Assembly: GCA_019426215.1 (NCBI GenBank)
Contig: CM033403.1
Coordinates: 5,471,001 to 5,535,000 of the forward strand
DNA: 64,000 nucleotides
Direction of reading: 5' to 3'
DNA from: Buddleja alternifolia
Lineage: Eukaryota > Streptophyta > Magnoliopsida > Lamiales > Scrophulariaceae
Shown here: positions 32,894-44,399 of the stretch, in pieces
How the letters are laid out: the number at the start of each line of letters is the position of its first letter
Position numbering within the stretch: position 1 is the first letter of the stretch
Program-made: the position numbers and the translations under genes
Notes under the pieces: model-generated
The model's input: only the letters and a program-made list of their open reading frames with translations
Told to the model about the DNA's origin: nothing
The model's database searches: none

Positions 32894-32934
32894 ATCTCTC
32901 ACTTGCACTCAATGTCAATCGCTATGGTATTTGA

Positions 32935-33445
32935 TGTTGAGATCTCGATATAAGCCCCCGGGGACGCCGGCGCAGTGAAAGGTACAAATTTAAAAAATAA
33001 AGCGGCATCCCAGAAATTTGGGCTAGGTAGATATGGTACCATCGGATTCAAAACTATCCTAAGAGAAAGTTTTTTGGTGTTTACCTCTTGAAGACCTGAA
33101 AGTAGCAACGTCTTTTTAAGCAACCCCCTGCTAGACCTCTCCGGATGGATTTGCCCTAGCACCCGAAGTGTTGCTCTTCTAAGTTTATCCACACCTTAGC
33201 TTGTACCCTCGATTATCTCCACCAGTACTAGCCAAGATAATATCTAATTTTGGCTTGCATAAAATAGGGTAGGAATATATTTAGTGTTCTTTGTACTCAA
33301 CACATGAGTTAGAAGAATTAGATGTGAAAGAGGTAGAAGAGGTGGAGAGTAAGAATTGAAATTTAAAACCTTTTTGTTTTCATCATAGGAAAAACTCGTG
33401 AGAGAAACTTAATTAATTAAAATAAACAACAATACACACACAATC

Positions 33446-33479
<34 letters not shown>

Positions 33480-35112
33480 TGTGTGTGGCATATACACGTC
33501 CACACCCACCCACACACCTAGTGTGTGTGTTCACATTGCCTAAAGTAGGCGTGTGATATATATCTATGTATGTGTTATTTTAGTTTCCATTCTTTCTCAA
33601 ACTCTCTTCCTTAATTAATTGAATATCTTTCCAACTAATAAGATATTTCCTTATGTATCCAATAAGATCTTTTTCATATAATTAGTCAACTAACTAATTA
33701 ATTAGATCTTACCATATCTATAATATCTATCTTAATATATTTGTAAGATCTTTCCATATCAATTAGTTACCTAATTAATTAGAATAGATCCTACCAAATA
33801 TATTAATAAGATATATATTAAATATACACATATATACATAGACTTGGTGAACAAGATAAAAATTCTCCACCAAATCTATACATGTACACGCCCAACATGT
33901 ATATATACATATATATTTATTTTCTCTTTCACACATTAACTAATTAGACCATTAATTAATTTGTCTTTCCCAATTTAATATTCCAATATTAAATTATAAG
34001 ACTATTATTTAATTAAGACCACTTAATTAAATTATTCTTTTTTCCCGATTAATTAATTCCAATTAATTAATCTCTCCATTAATTCACAAAGAATTAACTA
34101 GCTAATAGGTACTACACTAAGTATTGTGTGTGACCCCTTAGGCTCATTAACAGGCTAGCAATAAGTCCTTCCATAGGCTAGATTAATTATTCATGATAAT
34201 TAACTAGGCCTTGGATTAATTTCACCAATTAACCCAAGGCACTTATTTGTCGTGGTTCAAAACCTCGCCACGACTTCCTAGATGTTAACGATGAAAAGCA
34301 TACCTATTCAGATTTTGATCTTTGTGTAAGTCGAATTCCTCCAACTTTTTCTCGTCTAAGTCGTAGGGCTTGGCGACGGTCGAAACCTTAGTAGCCTCGA
34401 AAACTATGACTATGTTGGTTTCGCCAATGATCTGATCTTGTAAGCAGGGATAACCAATCCCTCTTATAAGACTATGCTTTGGCTAGAGACTTTTCGATCA
34501 TTCAATTTCACTCAACAACATAGGAAATGCTGGGTACTCGTGATCTTGGATGAATCCCTTCCGACTGTCACTTGTTCCGCTGTACTACCAGACTATACCC
34601 AACATACACGCCGTATGACTCTCCTAGAGTGCACATGCATATCAAAGCATAATGGGTAATACCCTTCCCAATGACAAAAAGGTCTAAGGATTATCTCACA
34701 TTACTAAATCGAAGGACTCCAAGTTTGACAGCACCAACGAGGAATCCTTGTGGGGCCATTCAATTCCATACTAACCCAAAGTATCAATCTTCATTCATGT
34801 ATTGTCTATACTAGCCATTGACAATGAAACGCATCTACCTCTTGGAGGAGTTACACACGAACAAGTCTTGGTGAGGTCAGTGATATCCCACATCCCACAA
34901 CCTCTATGCTTGGAGCGTATATTTAGGATTATGGTCTTTGAGAGCATTCCATAGGTATCCCGACCGCTCCTCTAACCCTATGTAATCCATGGGATCTTTA
35001 TCAATACTCAACAATAAAGAAGCATTCCGTAATAAGTTTGATATAATCTAAATGATAATACTGACATAGTGTCAATGTTCAAGCCAACAGATTGCTCGTT
35101 GGGCATATAACA
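32935..35112 (-). repeat. Copia LTR, minus strand, preceded by a polypurine tract
   Basis: Read on the minus strand it begins TGTTATATGCCCAACGAGC and ends at about GAGATCTCAACA. The bases before it (35113-35132) read as the purine-rich primer GTAAGTGGGAGATTGAAAG, and degenerate copia pol C-terminus lies beyond. The left boundary is inferred from the TG...CA rule and is less certain than the right. It holds a CA/TA/TG microsatellite. Confidence 0.6.
33430..33535. repeat. Compound CA/TA/TG microsatellite
   Basis: Runs of CA, then TATATATATATA, then TGTGTGTGTGTGTGTG, followed by degenerate CACACCCACC and GTGTGTGTG. Likely polymorphic between individuals. Confidence 0.85.
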
Positions 35113-35321
35113 CTTTCAATCTCCCACTTACCCAAGAGCCTACTGTTCCCACATAGATCCATCGTCCAGATGACCTATTGAACACAAATACCACTCAAGG
35201 GTTTTGGTGAAAGGGGGTTTGCTACGTTTCCGTCGAGTTGAATCATTCCACTCGAACGTCGACTCTGATCAAATAATCTCTCAGATTATTTGCTTTGCCA
35301 CTAGGTATGTCGAGATAGTAG
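35113..35321 (-). pseudogene. Copia polyprotein C-terminus remnant
   Basis: The minus-strand translation around 35225-35250 reads NSTETVANPLSPKPLS, a degraded form of the conserved copia C-terminal motif (ENIADPLTK type) that follows RNase H. It ends at the polypurine tract of the adjacent LTR. The right side is interrupted by the solo LTR at 35322. Stops make it non-coding. Confidence 0.5.
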
Positions 35322-37106
35322 TGTTAGGATTATGCCCTCAGATGCCATAGAGGATAGTATGAATAGGTCATCTATCTTGTATTGAACTTAAATATTATTT
35401 ATAATAAAAGGCATCATTTAAGTTTTCACTTAATTATTATCTGCATCTATAAGTTGTATAAAATATTTTGTCCATGTTTTTAGTGCGATCCCTCTACTTC
35501 CTATAGGACAGGAAGAGTGGCACTAGAGAGATCAATCTTGATTACTAAAACAAGTTCGCAAGTAATATGAAGCTTTTAATGGACAAATAAAAACTTCGAA
35601 CACTTGTACAATCTTAGCTCCGACATGGGAGTGCCTGTCTAGTATCATGGGATGATAGCAGATTAAGATTGTAGGCACATCAGTGGAACTGATATGCTCG
35701 AACATGACTCGCATCAGTTCTGTCACATGGGTTTTCACTCTGTGGCTGTTAATGACAGAACTGATTATGCGTAATAGGTATATGTGAACCTTTGACCTGA
35801 AGTATCAGGCTGAAGATGCACTTGTGACGTCAAGTCTTTCACTAGAGTAGTTAGACCCAATTCCCCCGTTGGTGGGGTCAACCTCGAAATGCGAACTTGA
35901 TGGGCAAGTGGTAGTCTTAGCAGATATCTAAAAGAGATTTGTTCTCTCATAAGTGAATGAGAATGTACCCTATGTAATTATAGATAAATAGAGATCAAAG
36001 TCTTTGGTCAAAGCAAACGAGACGATTGTGCTAGGCACCAAATCGATGTCAATGATCTCGTATTATTATAATTTATACATATGGTCAAGTCCAGTGAGTT
36101 TGATATAACCATGACTCTCACTTGACTGGGGAACGTGAACGAAGGGTTTATACATACACGGTACATACAATTGAAACGTTGTGGAATGATCCATTCATTC
36201 GTGTTTCATTTGGGCTACGAAGTGGGCCACATGACTGGCTAAGTGTTACCCATTTTTTTTGGTTTCCTCTCATTGCTAAATGAAACGAACCTAAAGAGTC
36301 GCGCTAAAGAATTGTTGAAGAAAATTGAAAAAGGGATTTTCTATTTTCTATTTTATTTTGGAGAGATTTAATTTATTGGATAAGTTAAATAATTAATTGC
36401 TTATTGGATAAGATAATTAATTATTGGATAAGATTAATTTTTAATTAATTTCTTAGAGAAATATATTAATGAATTAATTTATCTAATTAATTTTATTATT
36501 TAATTAATATATTTATTTATTGGATAACATAAATAATTAATTGAATAAAGAAATTAACAAAACAAAAAAAATTCCAGGCCCTATATGGGGCGTCCTTGAG
36601 AACACCCATTAGGTACGTTGGATGATCAAATTGGTCTCTTTTGTTTTGTCTTGGTCAACAAGTCATTGAGTTATAAAAGGGCTCTCTTGACTTTAACCTA
36701 GAGAAGAGAAGACATTACATGAATTGTAACTCTCCAAAGAATAGAAGAAAAAAATATCCTCCCTCTCTATACACCAAAGCCGTCGCCCCTATAGAGAACA
36801 AGAAGGGAATTTTTCGTCATCAATTCGCGCGTGATAATTTAGAGACAACGTGATTCGGTGTTGGATTCATCTACAACTTCAAGAATTGAAGAACTCGAGG
36901 GTTGAAGAATTCAAGAAGTTCATCAAACTAAAGTTTAAAAGAAGAATTGGATTCTCCTACCACCTCGCTTCAACGGGTAAGTCGGATTTACTTGTTAATG
37001 CATGTTTGAGATTCAGTTATGCGAATTAGAGTACACTTTTGGGTTTTAAATTAAATTTTTTGAAATCCTTCCGCTGCGTTTATGTGTTTTTATGCGAAAC
37101 CCAACA
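35322..37106 (+). repeat. Solo LTR of an Angela-like copia element
   Basis: A 1785-bp LTR, starting TGTTAGGATTATGCCCTCAG and ending GCGAAACCCAACA, flanked by a perfect 5-bp duplication agtag (35317-35321 and 37107-37111). There is no primer site, polypurine tract or coding sequence. It is the product of recombination between the two LTRs of a full element. An AT-rich tract at 36350-36560 repeats ATTGGATAA and TTAATTAA words. Its start matches the neighbouring LTR at 31218-32893. Confidence 0.92.
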
Positions 37107-37111
37107 AGTAG

Positions 37112-37802
37112 GTGAGACCTCTGCTCCTTTTAAAGAGGTTACACCCTTATAGATAATCATAATACTTATGTACTTGATATTCGACTAGTAGAACCTCATA
37201 GTTCCACTCATCCAGATATCTTTTATCACTGCATTCGAATGCATGTTTTAAATGGTAGAGTTAGCCTTTGTCTCTTCTCAAGAGACGTCCTCAGCTTTTA
37301 CTCTCCCACTTGGCACAAACAAATCCTTGATCATCATTTAAGTTCATGTCTTAAGACTAGAGATAATAGTTCCAATTTTCCATGTTGTTTTGCAATGAAC
37401 AACACCAATCCAATCCACTGGATCAAATAAGGGTTCAACTATATATATGAGATGTATTAGTCAACATCAATTTTAACTCATAGAATTGCATGTACCTTTC
37501 GGTTCTACTTTACAGGACGAATTATCTTTCAATTCTTCCATGTTGAGCTTAGTCAACTTATTATCTATGTCTTTGGATAGAAAAGGATTATGGCAACCCA
37601 ATGACCCACACATATTGCTATCTCGTGCAATTAGGGCACTTTTCCCTTTTCAAGTCCATATCAAAAATTGAGATGATGATCACATGTACGTTACTTACGC
37701 AACGTTGCCAACATATGATACTAAGAAGCTAGTTGTATACCTATTAACCTTTAGAACATATGTTCAGAAAAGATCCAATCAATACATTGATCTTTGAAGC
37801 AA
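37112..37802 (-). other. Remnant of copia internal sequence, not resolved
   Basis: Continues the interrupted copia body right of the solo LTR. Short open frames exist on both strands but none shows a recognised domain. The transition to the P450 pseudogene near 37800 is not sharp. Confidence 0.35.
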
Positions 37803-38401
37803 TTACGCTTTGGGCCAGCTTCCATTACTTGTGGAGATTTTTTGACTTTCGTCATATCCCCCGTCAGCATATTTCTTGACTTTCGTATTCTTAATAGAAT
37901 TTCTAACTTTTGCTTTATGACCATCGACGTCAAAACTCTCTAGCCGTGGAACATAGGCAACAATGTTAAACCTATGGACATATGCTACAATAGTGAATAT
38001 TCCAGCCACATGCTCCTCCTCTTCCACACCAGACCCACCATCCTCCATTCCTCCTCCAAAGAACCTTTTATTAAATACCAATTTCCTAATAACATTGCCA
38101 CAATAATGTTGAGCAACAGTTTTAACATTCACATCCCCATTTTCGAGTGGATTTTCACATTGATTGTAAATGTAACGCACAAGATGATCAGCTTCTTCAC
38201 ATCTTTTTTGGTATAGTCATTGGTGTGTATTAGGTGAGAGCACTTCTGAGACCATAATTCTCCTTATTTTCTTCCATTGGCCACCTGCAGGCGAAAATAT
38301 TGCAGTTAAGTACCCATTGCTTGTTACTTTAGCCGACATGCAATCCGGCCTTGAGGCGAACACCGAATCTTATTTCTTCAAGCACTCTCGAGCAAGTTCA
38401 G
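37803..38401 (-). pseudogene. CYP79-like cytochrome P450 pseudogene, middle part
   Basis: The minus-strand translation matches the region after the N-terminus of CYP79 enzymes, which convert amino acids to aldoximes in the endoplasmic reticulum. Recognisable stretches are DSVFASRPDCMSAKV, GGQWKKIRRIMVSEVLSP, RCEEADHLVRYIYNQC, HYCGNVIRKLVFNKRFFGGG and GVEEEEHVAGIF. In-frame stops occur after CLKK (38370) and where the family has HKWL (about 38213). Similarity fades near 37850 and the heme-binding C-terminal half is absent. An LTR element starting at 38402 separates it from its N-terminal part at 40482-40754. Confidence 0.82.
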
Positions 38402-39039
38402 TGTTGGGATTGTGAAGACTGATTGATACATTGGAATCGAGAAAAGTCGAGAAGCCAAGAGAGAAGTCAAAATGGAACCAGGAAAAGAGAAAAGTGGAGT
38501 TGACCAAGTCAACGTAGCGGCGTTCAGGCCAGAACGCCGCCGCGGTAGGCGGTAGAGGGGGTAATACCACGGCATTGAAAGGATGAATGCCACGGAGTTC
38601 CGATGCTGGCAGGTCAAACGCCACGGTGTTCTGGCTAAATGCTGAGGCGTTCACGACAGTCAGTCAAAGATGCATTTTTTACGCTGAAAATTCGTAGATT
38701 GGTTTCCTTATTGGTTTTGACTTGTGAGTTGGCAGATAACTTGTATTAGGAGTGTTTTCCTAATTACCTAAGAAAAGGAATGTGTTTCCTATTTAGATCA
38801 GGGTTTTTTTCTTTCCTTGTGTATCAAGTCTTTCACTTATAAATATGACTTGTATCCTTGTAATTGGTGTGATTCTCTAGTTAGATTCAGAAATAAAAGA
38901 TGTAGTCTAGAGTTTGCCCATGGATGCAGGCAAGTTATGCCAAACCATGTAAATCTCCTTGTGTCATTGTTCTTTATACTTCTTGATATTCCTTGTTTGA
39001 ATTTTTTCTTGGTGCTCTGATGACCTACCGTTCCTAACA
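38402..39039 (+). repeat. 5' LTR of the short element
   Basis: Begins TGTTGGGATTGTG and ends CATTCCTAACA-like (CCGTTCCTAACA). It has about 95 more bases than the 3' copy, located in the GC-word region 38500-38660 (GAACGCCGCCGCGG, AACGCCACGGTGTTC and related words). Confidence 0.82.
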
Positions 39040-39041
39040 AC

Positions 39042-39053
39042 TGGTATCAGAGC
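39042..39053 (+). promoter_or_regulatory. Primer binding site, initiator tRNA-Met
   Basis: TGGTATCAGAGC, two bases after the LTR, is the standard complement to plant initiator methionine tRNA. Confidence 0.9.
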
Positions 39054-39937
39054 CATAGGTTCATAGATCTTTGTGTTAGATCTAGATCTATGGGGAGAGC
39101 GCTTGGTTTTAGCATGAGATTTTTTCGTGGGAACGATGGTAGGAGTTGAAGAAGAAAAAAAAGAGGATAGACAATTTTTCATTGCAGATAGCATGAATTG
39201 AAGTCGGGGTAAAGTTGAAGAAAATGACAAAGAAGAGTGGATCAGTTAGATTGGTAGCACAAAAAAAAGAGGGGGGGGGGGAGGAATAGGTAATTATGTT
39301 CAACGTTTAGGAGAAAACGTTGAAGAAAAAATTGTGGTGCCAGTAGATAGGTAGATCCGCACTAGCAAAGGCAGATTTGTATTGCCGAGTGGGTAAATAT
39401 GAATCCAGTGGGAGCAGTTGTGGTACTGGGTTGCAGATTCGCAAATCCAGAGGTCAAGCGGGCAAATTCACGTTGCTGAGAGAGCGGAAGAACGTGTTAG
39501 CCAGAGATCGAGAAGGCAGTGTTACGATGCTAAGAAAGAAAATTCCACATAGACAGAGGAGAGATGGCAGAAGATGCATAAGCCGAGAAGCCGGGGTGGC
39601 AGAACTGTGGAGGTATGACCACGAAGAGAGAAACTATGAAGGCAGAAAACGGTGCCAGGAGGGGTTGGCTGTGGAGCCGGAAGTCATGGTGGCAGGATGT
39701 GAAGCCGAAAAGATAGATTCACAGAGCCAAGGGGGTTTGTTGGCGGATGGGTGGAACATAGCTTGTGCAGTGGGAGCATTAAGCTGATGTCTAGGGGATT
39801 CAAGTTGCCATTGAAAAACCAAAGGTATTGGCAGAGGGATATGATATAGCTTGTGCAGTGGGAGCATTGAGCAGAGATGTTTGTGAACCGAGATAGCCAT
39901 TGGAAAAGTAATTGGAATCAGTCTCCAAGCGGGAGAT

Positions 39938-40481
39938 TATTGGGATTGTGGAGACCAATTGATATATTGGAATCGAGGAAAGTCGAGGAGCCAATAGAGA
40001 AGTCAAAATAGCGCCAGGAAAAGTCCACGCCACAGCGTTTAGGAGAGAACACTGCGGTTGAAAGGATGAACGCCGCAGCGTTCCTGTGCTGGCAGGTCGG
40101 CTGAAAATCCATAGATTGGTTTCCTTATTGATTTTGACTTGTGATTTGGCAGATGACTTGTATTAAGAGTGTTTTCCTAATTACCTAAGAATAAGAGTGT
40201 GTTTTCTATTTAGTTTAGGATTTTGTGTTTTCTATTTAGATTAGGATTTTTTCTTTCCTTGTGTATTAAGTCTTTCACTTATAAATAGGACTTGTATCAT
40301 TGTAATTGGTGTGATTCTCTAGTTAGACTCAGAAATAAAAGATGTAGTCTAGAGTTTGCCTGTGAGTGTAGGCAAGTTATGCCGAACCACGTAAATCTCC
40401 TCGTGTCATTGTTTTTTATACTTCTTGATATTCCTTGTTTTAATTTTTCCTTCGTGCTCTGATGACCTACCATTCCTAATA
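39938..40481 (+). repeat. 3' LTR of the short element
   Basis: Begins TATTGGGATTGTGG (terminal TG mutated to TA), ends CCTAATA, and is preceded by the purine tract TCCAAGCGGGAGAT (39924-39937). It carries a near-perfect 16-bp palindrome GAACGCCGCAGCGTTC at 40068-40083. Confidence 0.8.
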
Positions 40482-40754
40482 TTTAGGAGAGGTGATTGAA
40501 ATTACATGGACTGATCCAAAGCGGATGCAAGCTATTTCTGTATTGGATTCTTGCATGAGTTGGTGTATCCATCGGAATGTAGGCTTTTTCATCAACATTT
40601 GGGGTAGGCAACCCAATATAGGGTAGCCTGTGGGACCTGGTGGAAGAGGAGGTGTTCGTGTAATTTTCTTGAGGCGAAGCCATTTGTACATTAATGTGGC
40701 AAACCCCAATGCAAGCAAGGATAAAGCCATGCAAAGGCGTATTTTGTTCTCCAT
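40482..40754 (-). pseudogene. CYP79-like cytochrome P450 pseudogene, N-terminal part
   Basis: Starts at the ATG at 40754: an N-terminal membrane anchor (MENKIRLCMALSLLALGFAT), a basic stop-transfer stretch, the proline hinge PPLPPGPTGYPILGCLP, then KKPTFRWIHQLMQESNTEIA and CIRFGSVHVISITSPK. This is the opening of a CYP79 aldoxime-forming P450, bound to the ER by its N-terminus. The frame reads into the LTR at 40481. The rest of exon 1 lies beyond the insertion at 38401. No substitution in this part would by itself inactivate it, so the loss may be fairly recent. A longer open frame upstream of the ATG to 40892 looks non-coding. Confidence 0.85.
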
Positions 40755-41099
40755 GGATTGAGGAAAAGGTGGCTTTTGTGTTTTTGTAAAGTTAATTTCT
40801 GTGATTTTCTTTCTAAGGCTGGAGAGGGTTTTGAGATATTTCTGTTTAGTATAATGATAAACGCAAAGAAAATTGTTACCTATATATGGCATTAGATTAG
40901 AGAAAACCCCGTAAGCAACTTGTATTACTGAGTAACATAAATATAGAGTTACATAGACTTGGAAAATAAGTAAATCCTAAACTATAAACAATGAAAGATA
41001 AATACAAGGAAAGATATTATAAACTATAAAGATAAATACAAGAAAATATAAATAAGGAAAGACCCATTTGGATGTGCATGAGATTTGAAAATTCAAAGT
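40755..41099. other. Non-coding, AT-rich; upstream flank of the P450
   Basis: No gene recognised. A string TATAAACTATAAA...GATAAATACAAG occurs twice (about 40980-41010 and 41018-41045). It may hold the former P450 promoter. Confidence 0.4.
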
Positions 41100-41428
41100 T
41101 GTACATATAGGTTTGGATTTATTTTCTTAGAAATAAGATCTCTATGATTAGTTCTTGCAAGTTATCCTAATTGAGTTGGCAAGTACTATTCACTTATGTT
41201 CTCCACCCCCCCTCCCCCCCCTCTTGTGTCTACTTATCCTAACTTCGAATCTATACTGAAATAGACCTATTATTATGTAATAAACTTTTGATATTCTTGT
41301 TTTGTGCCTATAAATAAGCTATACCATTATATTGTAAAAATACACAAAAATATCAATAAAAGAATTCTCTCATTCTCTCATTTTATCTTCTCTCAACTTT
41401 ATAATATTTTGGGGTTATTTTCATAACA
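41100..41428 (+). repeat. Putative 5' LTR and primer region of copia A
   Basis: TGTACATATAGG at the start and TTTCATAACA at the end fit the TG...CA rule, with a TATA-like TATAAATAAGCTATA near 41310 and a poly(A)-signal-like AATAAA near 41358. The following CGTTATCAGCACGATCC resembles the primer region of several plant copia elements. The left end is a guess, because no second LTR exists for comparison. Confidence 0.4.
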
Positions 41429-41849
41429 CGTTATCAGCACGATCCGTCTCAAGTTGTTGGCTTTTCAATCCGAAGAATTGCGATAGCGAGTTGCAAGTCT
41501 TCTAATGTTTTCATTTGCTTTGCATCAACTCACGGTCAGTTGCAAGTCTTCTAATGTTTAATTTCATCAAATATACATTTAATAATTTGTCTCATTTCTA
41601 AGAAGAAATTACAGTGATCTATTCAAGAGAGAATATTAGCCACATATTTTGCAATACTTTGAAGTGTGTTTTGCACTTCAAAATGTCAAATGTCCACCTG
41701 GCTCATATTCGTATTTTCATGAATTATTATTTTTCACATAGGTTTTTCATGTTATATTGTGTGGACTAATATCCTGGAGTGAATATAATGTTCTATGAAA
41801 TTGATAGATTGTTATTTAACTTTTCTTATACTTTGATGATAGTATTATA
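41429..41849 (+). other. Untranslated leader of copia A
   Basis: AT-rich sequence between the primer region and the gag ATG at 41850. No other feature seen. Confidence 0.5.
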
Positions 41850-42536
41850 ATGACGAATCTTGCAAAACTTGACTTTGTGGCTCTTGACATTACGGGGAAG
41901 AATTATTTATCTTGGATGTTAGATGCTGAAATTCATTTAGATGCAAATGGTCTTGGAGACACAATTAAAGAAGGAAATAAAGCATCTAATCAAGAAAAGG
42001 CCAAAGCTATGATTTTCCTTCGTCACCACCTTCATGAAAGCTTAGAAAATGAGTATCTTACTATAAAAGATCCACTTGCTGTTTGGAATAATTTGAAGGA
42101 AAGGTATGACCACCAGAAAACTGTTATTCTTCCAAAAGCTCGTTATGATTGGATGCATTTACGATTGCAAGATTTCAAAACCGTAAGTGAGTATAACTCT
42201 GCAATGTTTAGAATCAGTTCTCAATTGAAATTGTGCGGAGAAAAAATCAGTGATGAGGATATGTTAGAAAAAACATTCTCCACTTTTCATGAATCCAATG
42301 TGCTCCTGCAGCAGCAATATCGTGAAAAAGGTTTTCAGAAATATTCTGAGCTGATTTCTTGCCTATTTGTGGCTGAACAAAACAATGAACTTTTGTTGAA
42401 AAATCATGAGTCCCGTCTAGCTGGTTCTGCTCCATTCCCTGAAGTGAATGTAACAACCCATAACTATTTTAATAATGAACCAAATTATGGCCGTGGTAGA
42501 GGCCGTGGTATTGGACATGGAAGTGGACGTGGTCGT
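41850..42536 (+). pseudogene. Gag of copia A, N-terminal part
   Basis: MTNLAKLDFVALDITGKNYL opens a copia gag (UBN2-type). It continues through SWMLDAEIHLDANGLGD, KAKAMIFLRHHLHESL, NNLKERYDHQKTVILPKARY and ISDEDMLEKTFSTFHESNVL to the glycine/arginine-rich YGRGRGRGIGHGSGRGR segment, where element B interrupts. About 229 residues form the capsid part. The frame printed beyond 42536 (VAYERV and a glycine run) is LTR sequence of element B and not gag. Confidence 0.88.
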
Positions 42537-44215
42537 TGTTGGTCCCAAGTGGCATACGAAAGGGTCGGGGGGGGGGGGGGTTGAATAGACCCTGAAGTAT
42601 TTTTCGACTTCAAAAAGTTTCGTACAAAAGATTTTTGGACGCTTGAAAAGATAGACGCTTGAAGTGTCTAACGCTTGACTTAAGCGTTTACTTAAAAATA
42701 TTGGCGCTTTGGCGAAGCGTCTGTTGAAGACTGTTTTTAGGAAGTTAACTCAGATTTCAAGATTTGAATACTTTGACCAAGTAGGTTAAGCGTTCAGTTC
42801 TTTAATCAGTGTTAGCACAGCGGAATGATTTTTGGAGTTTTCTCTTTGAAGGCTTTAGCGTCACAAGAGGTTTCTTAGTTGCTTAGCTTTTGATTGTGTT
42901 TTACATAATCAATTTATGCAATGATATGATAGCTAAAAGTATTGACTGAAAAGTAAATGACACAATATTTGTAAGGTTCGTTGGGTGGTGTAATCCCAAC
43001 TACGCCCTTCTTCTCCTCGAACACTTAGAGGCAATCCACTAAAATGATTCTCAAAGAATCACACAGAATCTTCTACAAATTAGGGAGAGATGGATGTCGA
43101 TGACTTGATCTCCTTGATCACACAGATTTCTGCTCCAAATCAGTTCAATCCCCTTGCTTCTTTCACCCAGAAATATGGCAAGTATCCAACTTCGACTTCA
43201 CACAGATCGCGAGGCTTGGATAGGGGTTTTTCTAAAAGGGTTTGTTTGATTTTGATGAAGTTCAAACAACTGGAATATCTCAGTAGTAGAGTAGTTTCTT
43301 CAAAAAGAATGTTTGAGATATTGGGTTGACTGTCTCAGGATTTGATGAAAAGCAAAGAGAATATTTTCTTGGGTATTCTGGCTTTTCTGAGAGTTTAAGG
43401 AATGAGACTTCAATGCAACTGCAATTTGACTTGATAATTGTTCTATGTTTGGCTTGTTATTGAAGTTCTATTTATAGGCATTCTTGGAAAAAATGTCCGT
43501 TTGACACATGCAAAGGCGCGTGTCTCTCACTTTCGCGAGTGAACAACTTTTGTCCTTTTTCCTAAAAATCTGCTGCACAAAAGTTGGTGCTGCAGTCTTT
43601 GAATTGTTGACAGTCCAATAGGGTGGCTTCTCCGTACGTCTGAAAGTGCTTATCACATTTAATGCTCTTATCAGCATTTAATGCATTTGAATTAAATGCC
43701 CGTTGGCATTTAATGCACTGAGAATATTTGCATTAAACTCCTTTTGATCTGACGCTTTAGGAGAATGTTTGTCATTTGATAGACGCTTCATTCATGAACT
43801 GAAAGTTCCATTTAATCTGGAGGATTATTTAATGTTTAGACGCTTGGAAAAGTCTTCAGACTTTATTTACAAGTGTAGACGCTTGGGACTTCAGTCTTCG
43901 TTACTTAACACCTCACTCAGAACATGTCAGGCGCTTAGAGTGAACTTCTTCAAACTTCATTCACTATTGATTTCTTGGACGCTTGGAGTCTTCAGATTTC
44001 GCAGTCTTGATAAGCTCACTCAGAAAGTATCAAACGCTTAATCTAACCGACTTGTTGATCTAAGAGTGTCAAAAGTAAAAGATAAATAAAGCCTATACAT
44101 TTCTAATGTTCAAATGCTTATACAAGTATCTATGAAAGTTAAGCATACATAACTTTGGGGTCTAACAAGATTTGTAATTGTCATCATCAAAACATCTAAC
44201 ATGAAATTCCTAACA
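42537..44215 (-). repeat. 3' LTR of element B
   Basis: On the plus strand it starts TGTTGGTCCCAAGTGGCATA and ends AATTCCTAACA. It contains a G run at about 42567-42581 and many copies of the family word (GACGCTTGAA, AACGCTTGAC, GGCGCTTTGGCG and variants). It closely matches 54984-56666. Confidence 0.92.
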
Positions 44216-44229
44216 ATTTCCCCCTTTTT
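44216..44229 (-). promoter_or_regulatory. Polypurine tract of element B
   Basis: The minus strand reads AAAAAGGGGGAAAT directly before the 3' LTR (TGTTAGGAATTTCATG). This primes plus-strand DNA synthesis. An identical tract lies next to the LTR of element D (63644-63657). Confidence 0.85.
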
Positions 44230-44399
44230 GATGATGACAATACTTACTCTTTTATAGTTCAAGAGTTACTAAGCGTTATGTTAGTAAGTTAGAGTTAGTT
44301 AAGCTTCAACGAGATGTTTCAACTGAAAAATGTACTTTATATATATTCGGAGAATTCATACATTTTACAAACTGTGTAGAAGCAAAAGAGAGGATTAAA

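Larger units (their letters stand above)
38402..40481 (+). mobile_element. Short non-autonomous LTR retrotransposon inside the P450
   Basis: LTRs at 38402-39039 and 39938-40481, an initiator tRNA-Met primer site, a purine tract and an 898-bp interior without recognised retroviral genes. The flanks TTCAG (38397-38401) and TTTAG (40482-40486) are a decayed 5-bp target duplication. P450 sequence continues on both sides, which proves the insertion. One 136-codon frame (39377-39787) is arginine/glycine/glutamate-rich and unlike known gag. A 23-base string ending CAGTGGGAGCATT is repeated in the interior at about 39756 and 39848. Confidence 0.82.

Noticed and set aside
32899..33192. A 97-codon minus-strand frame as a gene
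   Set aside because: It straddles the boundary of a copia LTR, shows no family motif and has typical LTR composition.
39377..39787. A 136-codon plus-strand frame inside the short LTR element as a gag gene
   Set aside because: No gag motif or zinc knuckle is visible; it may be chance in a purine-rich interior. It is mentioned only within the element entry.
42560..42585. G runs near the LTR start as a regulatory G-quadruplex
   Set aside because: The run length differs among the LTR copies (42567, 55020, 59201, 62137) and is prone to sequencing error; a single G run is not a quadruplex motif by itself.
43090..43329. A 79-codon frame repeated in two LTRs (also 55541-55780)
   Set aside because: It is duplicated because LTRs are duplicated. 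The LTR of D has the same region with frame-breaking changes, so no coding constraint is apparent.
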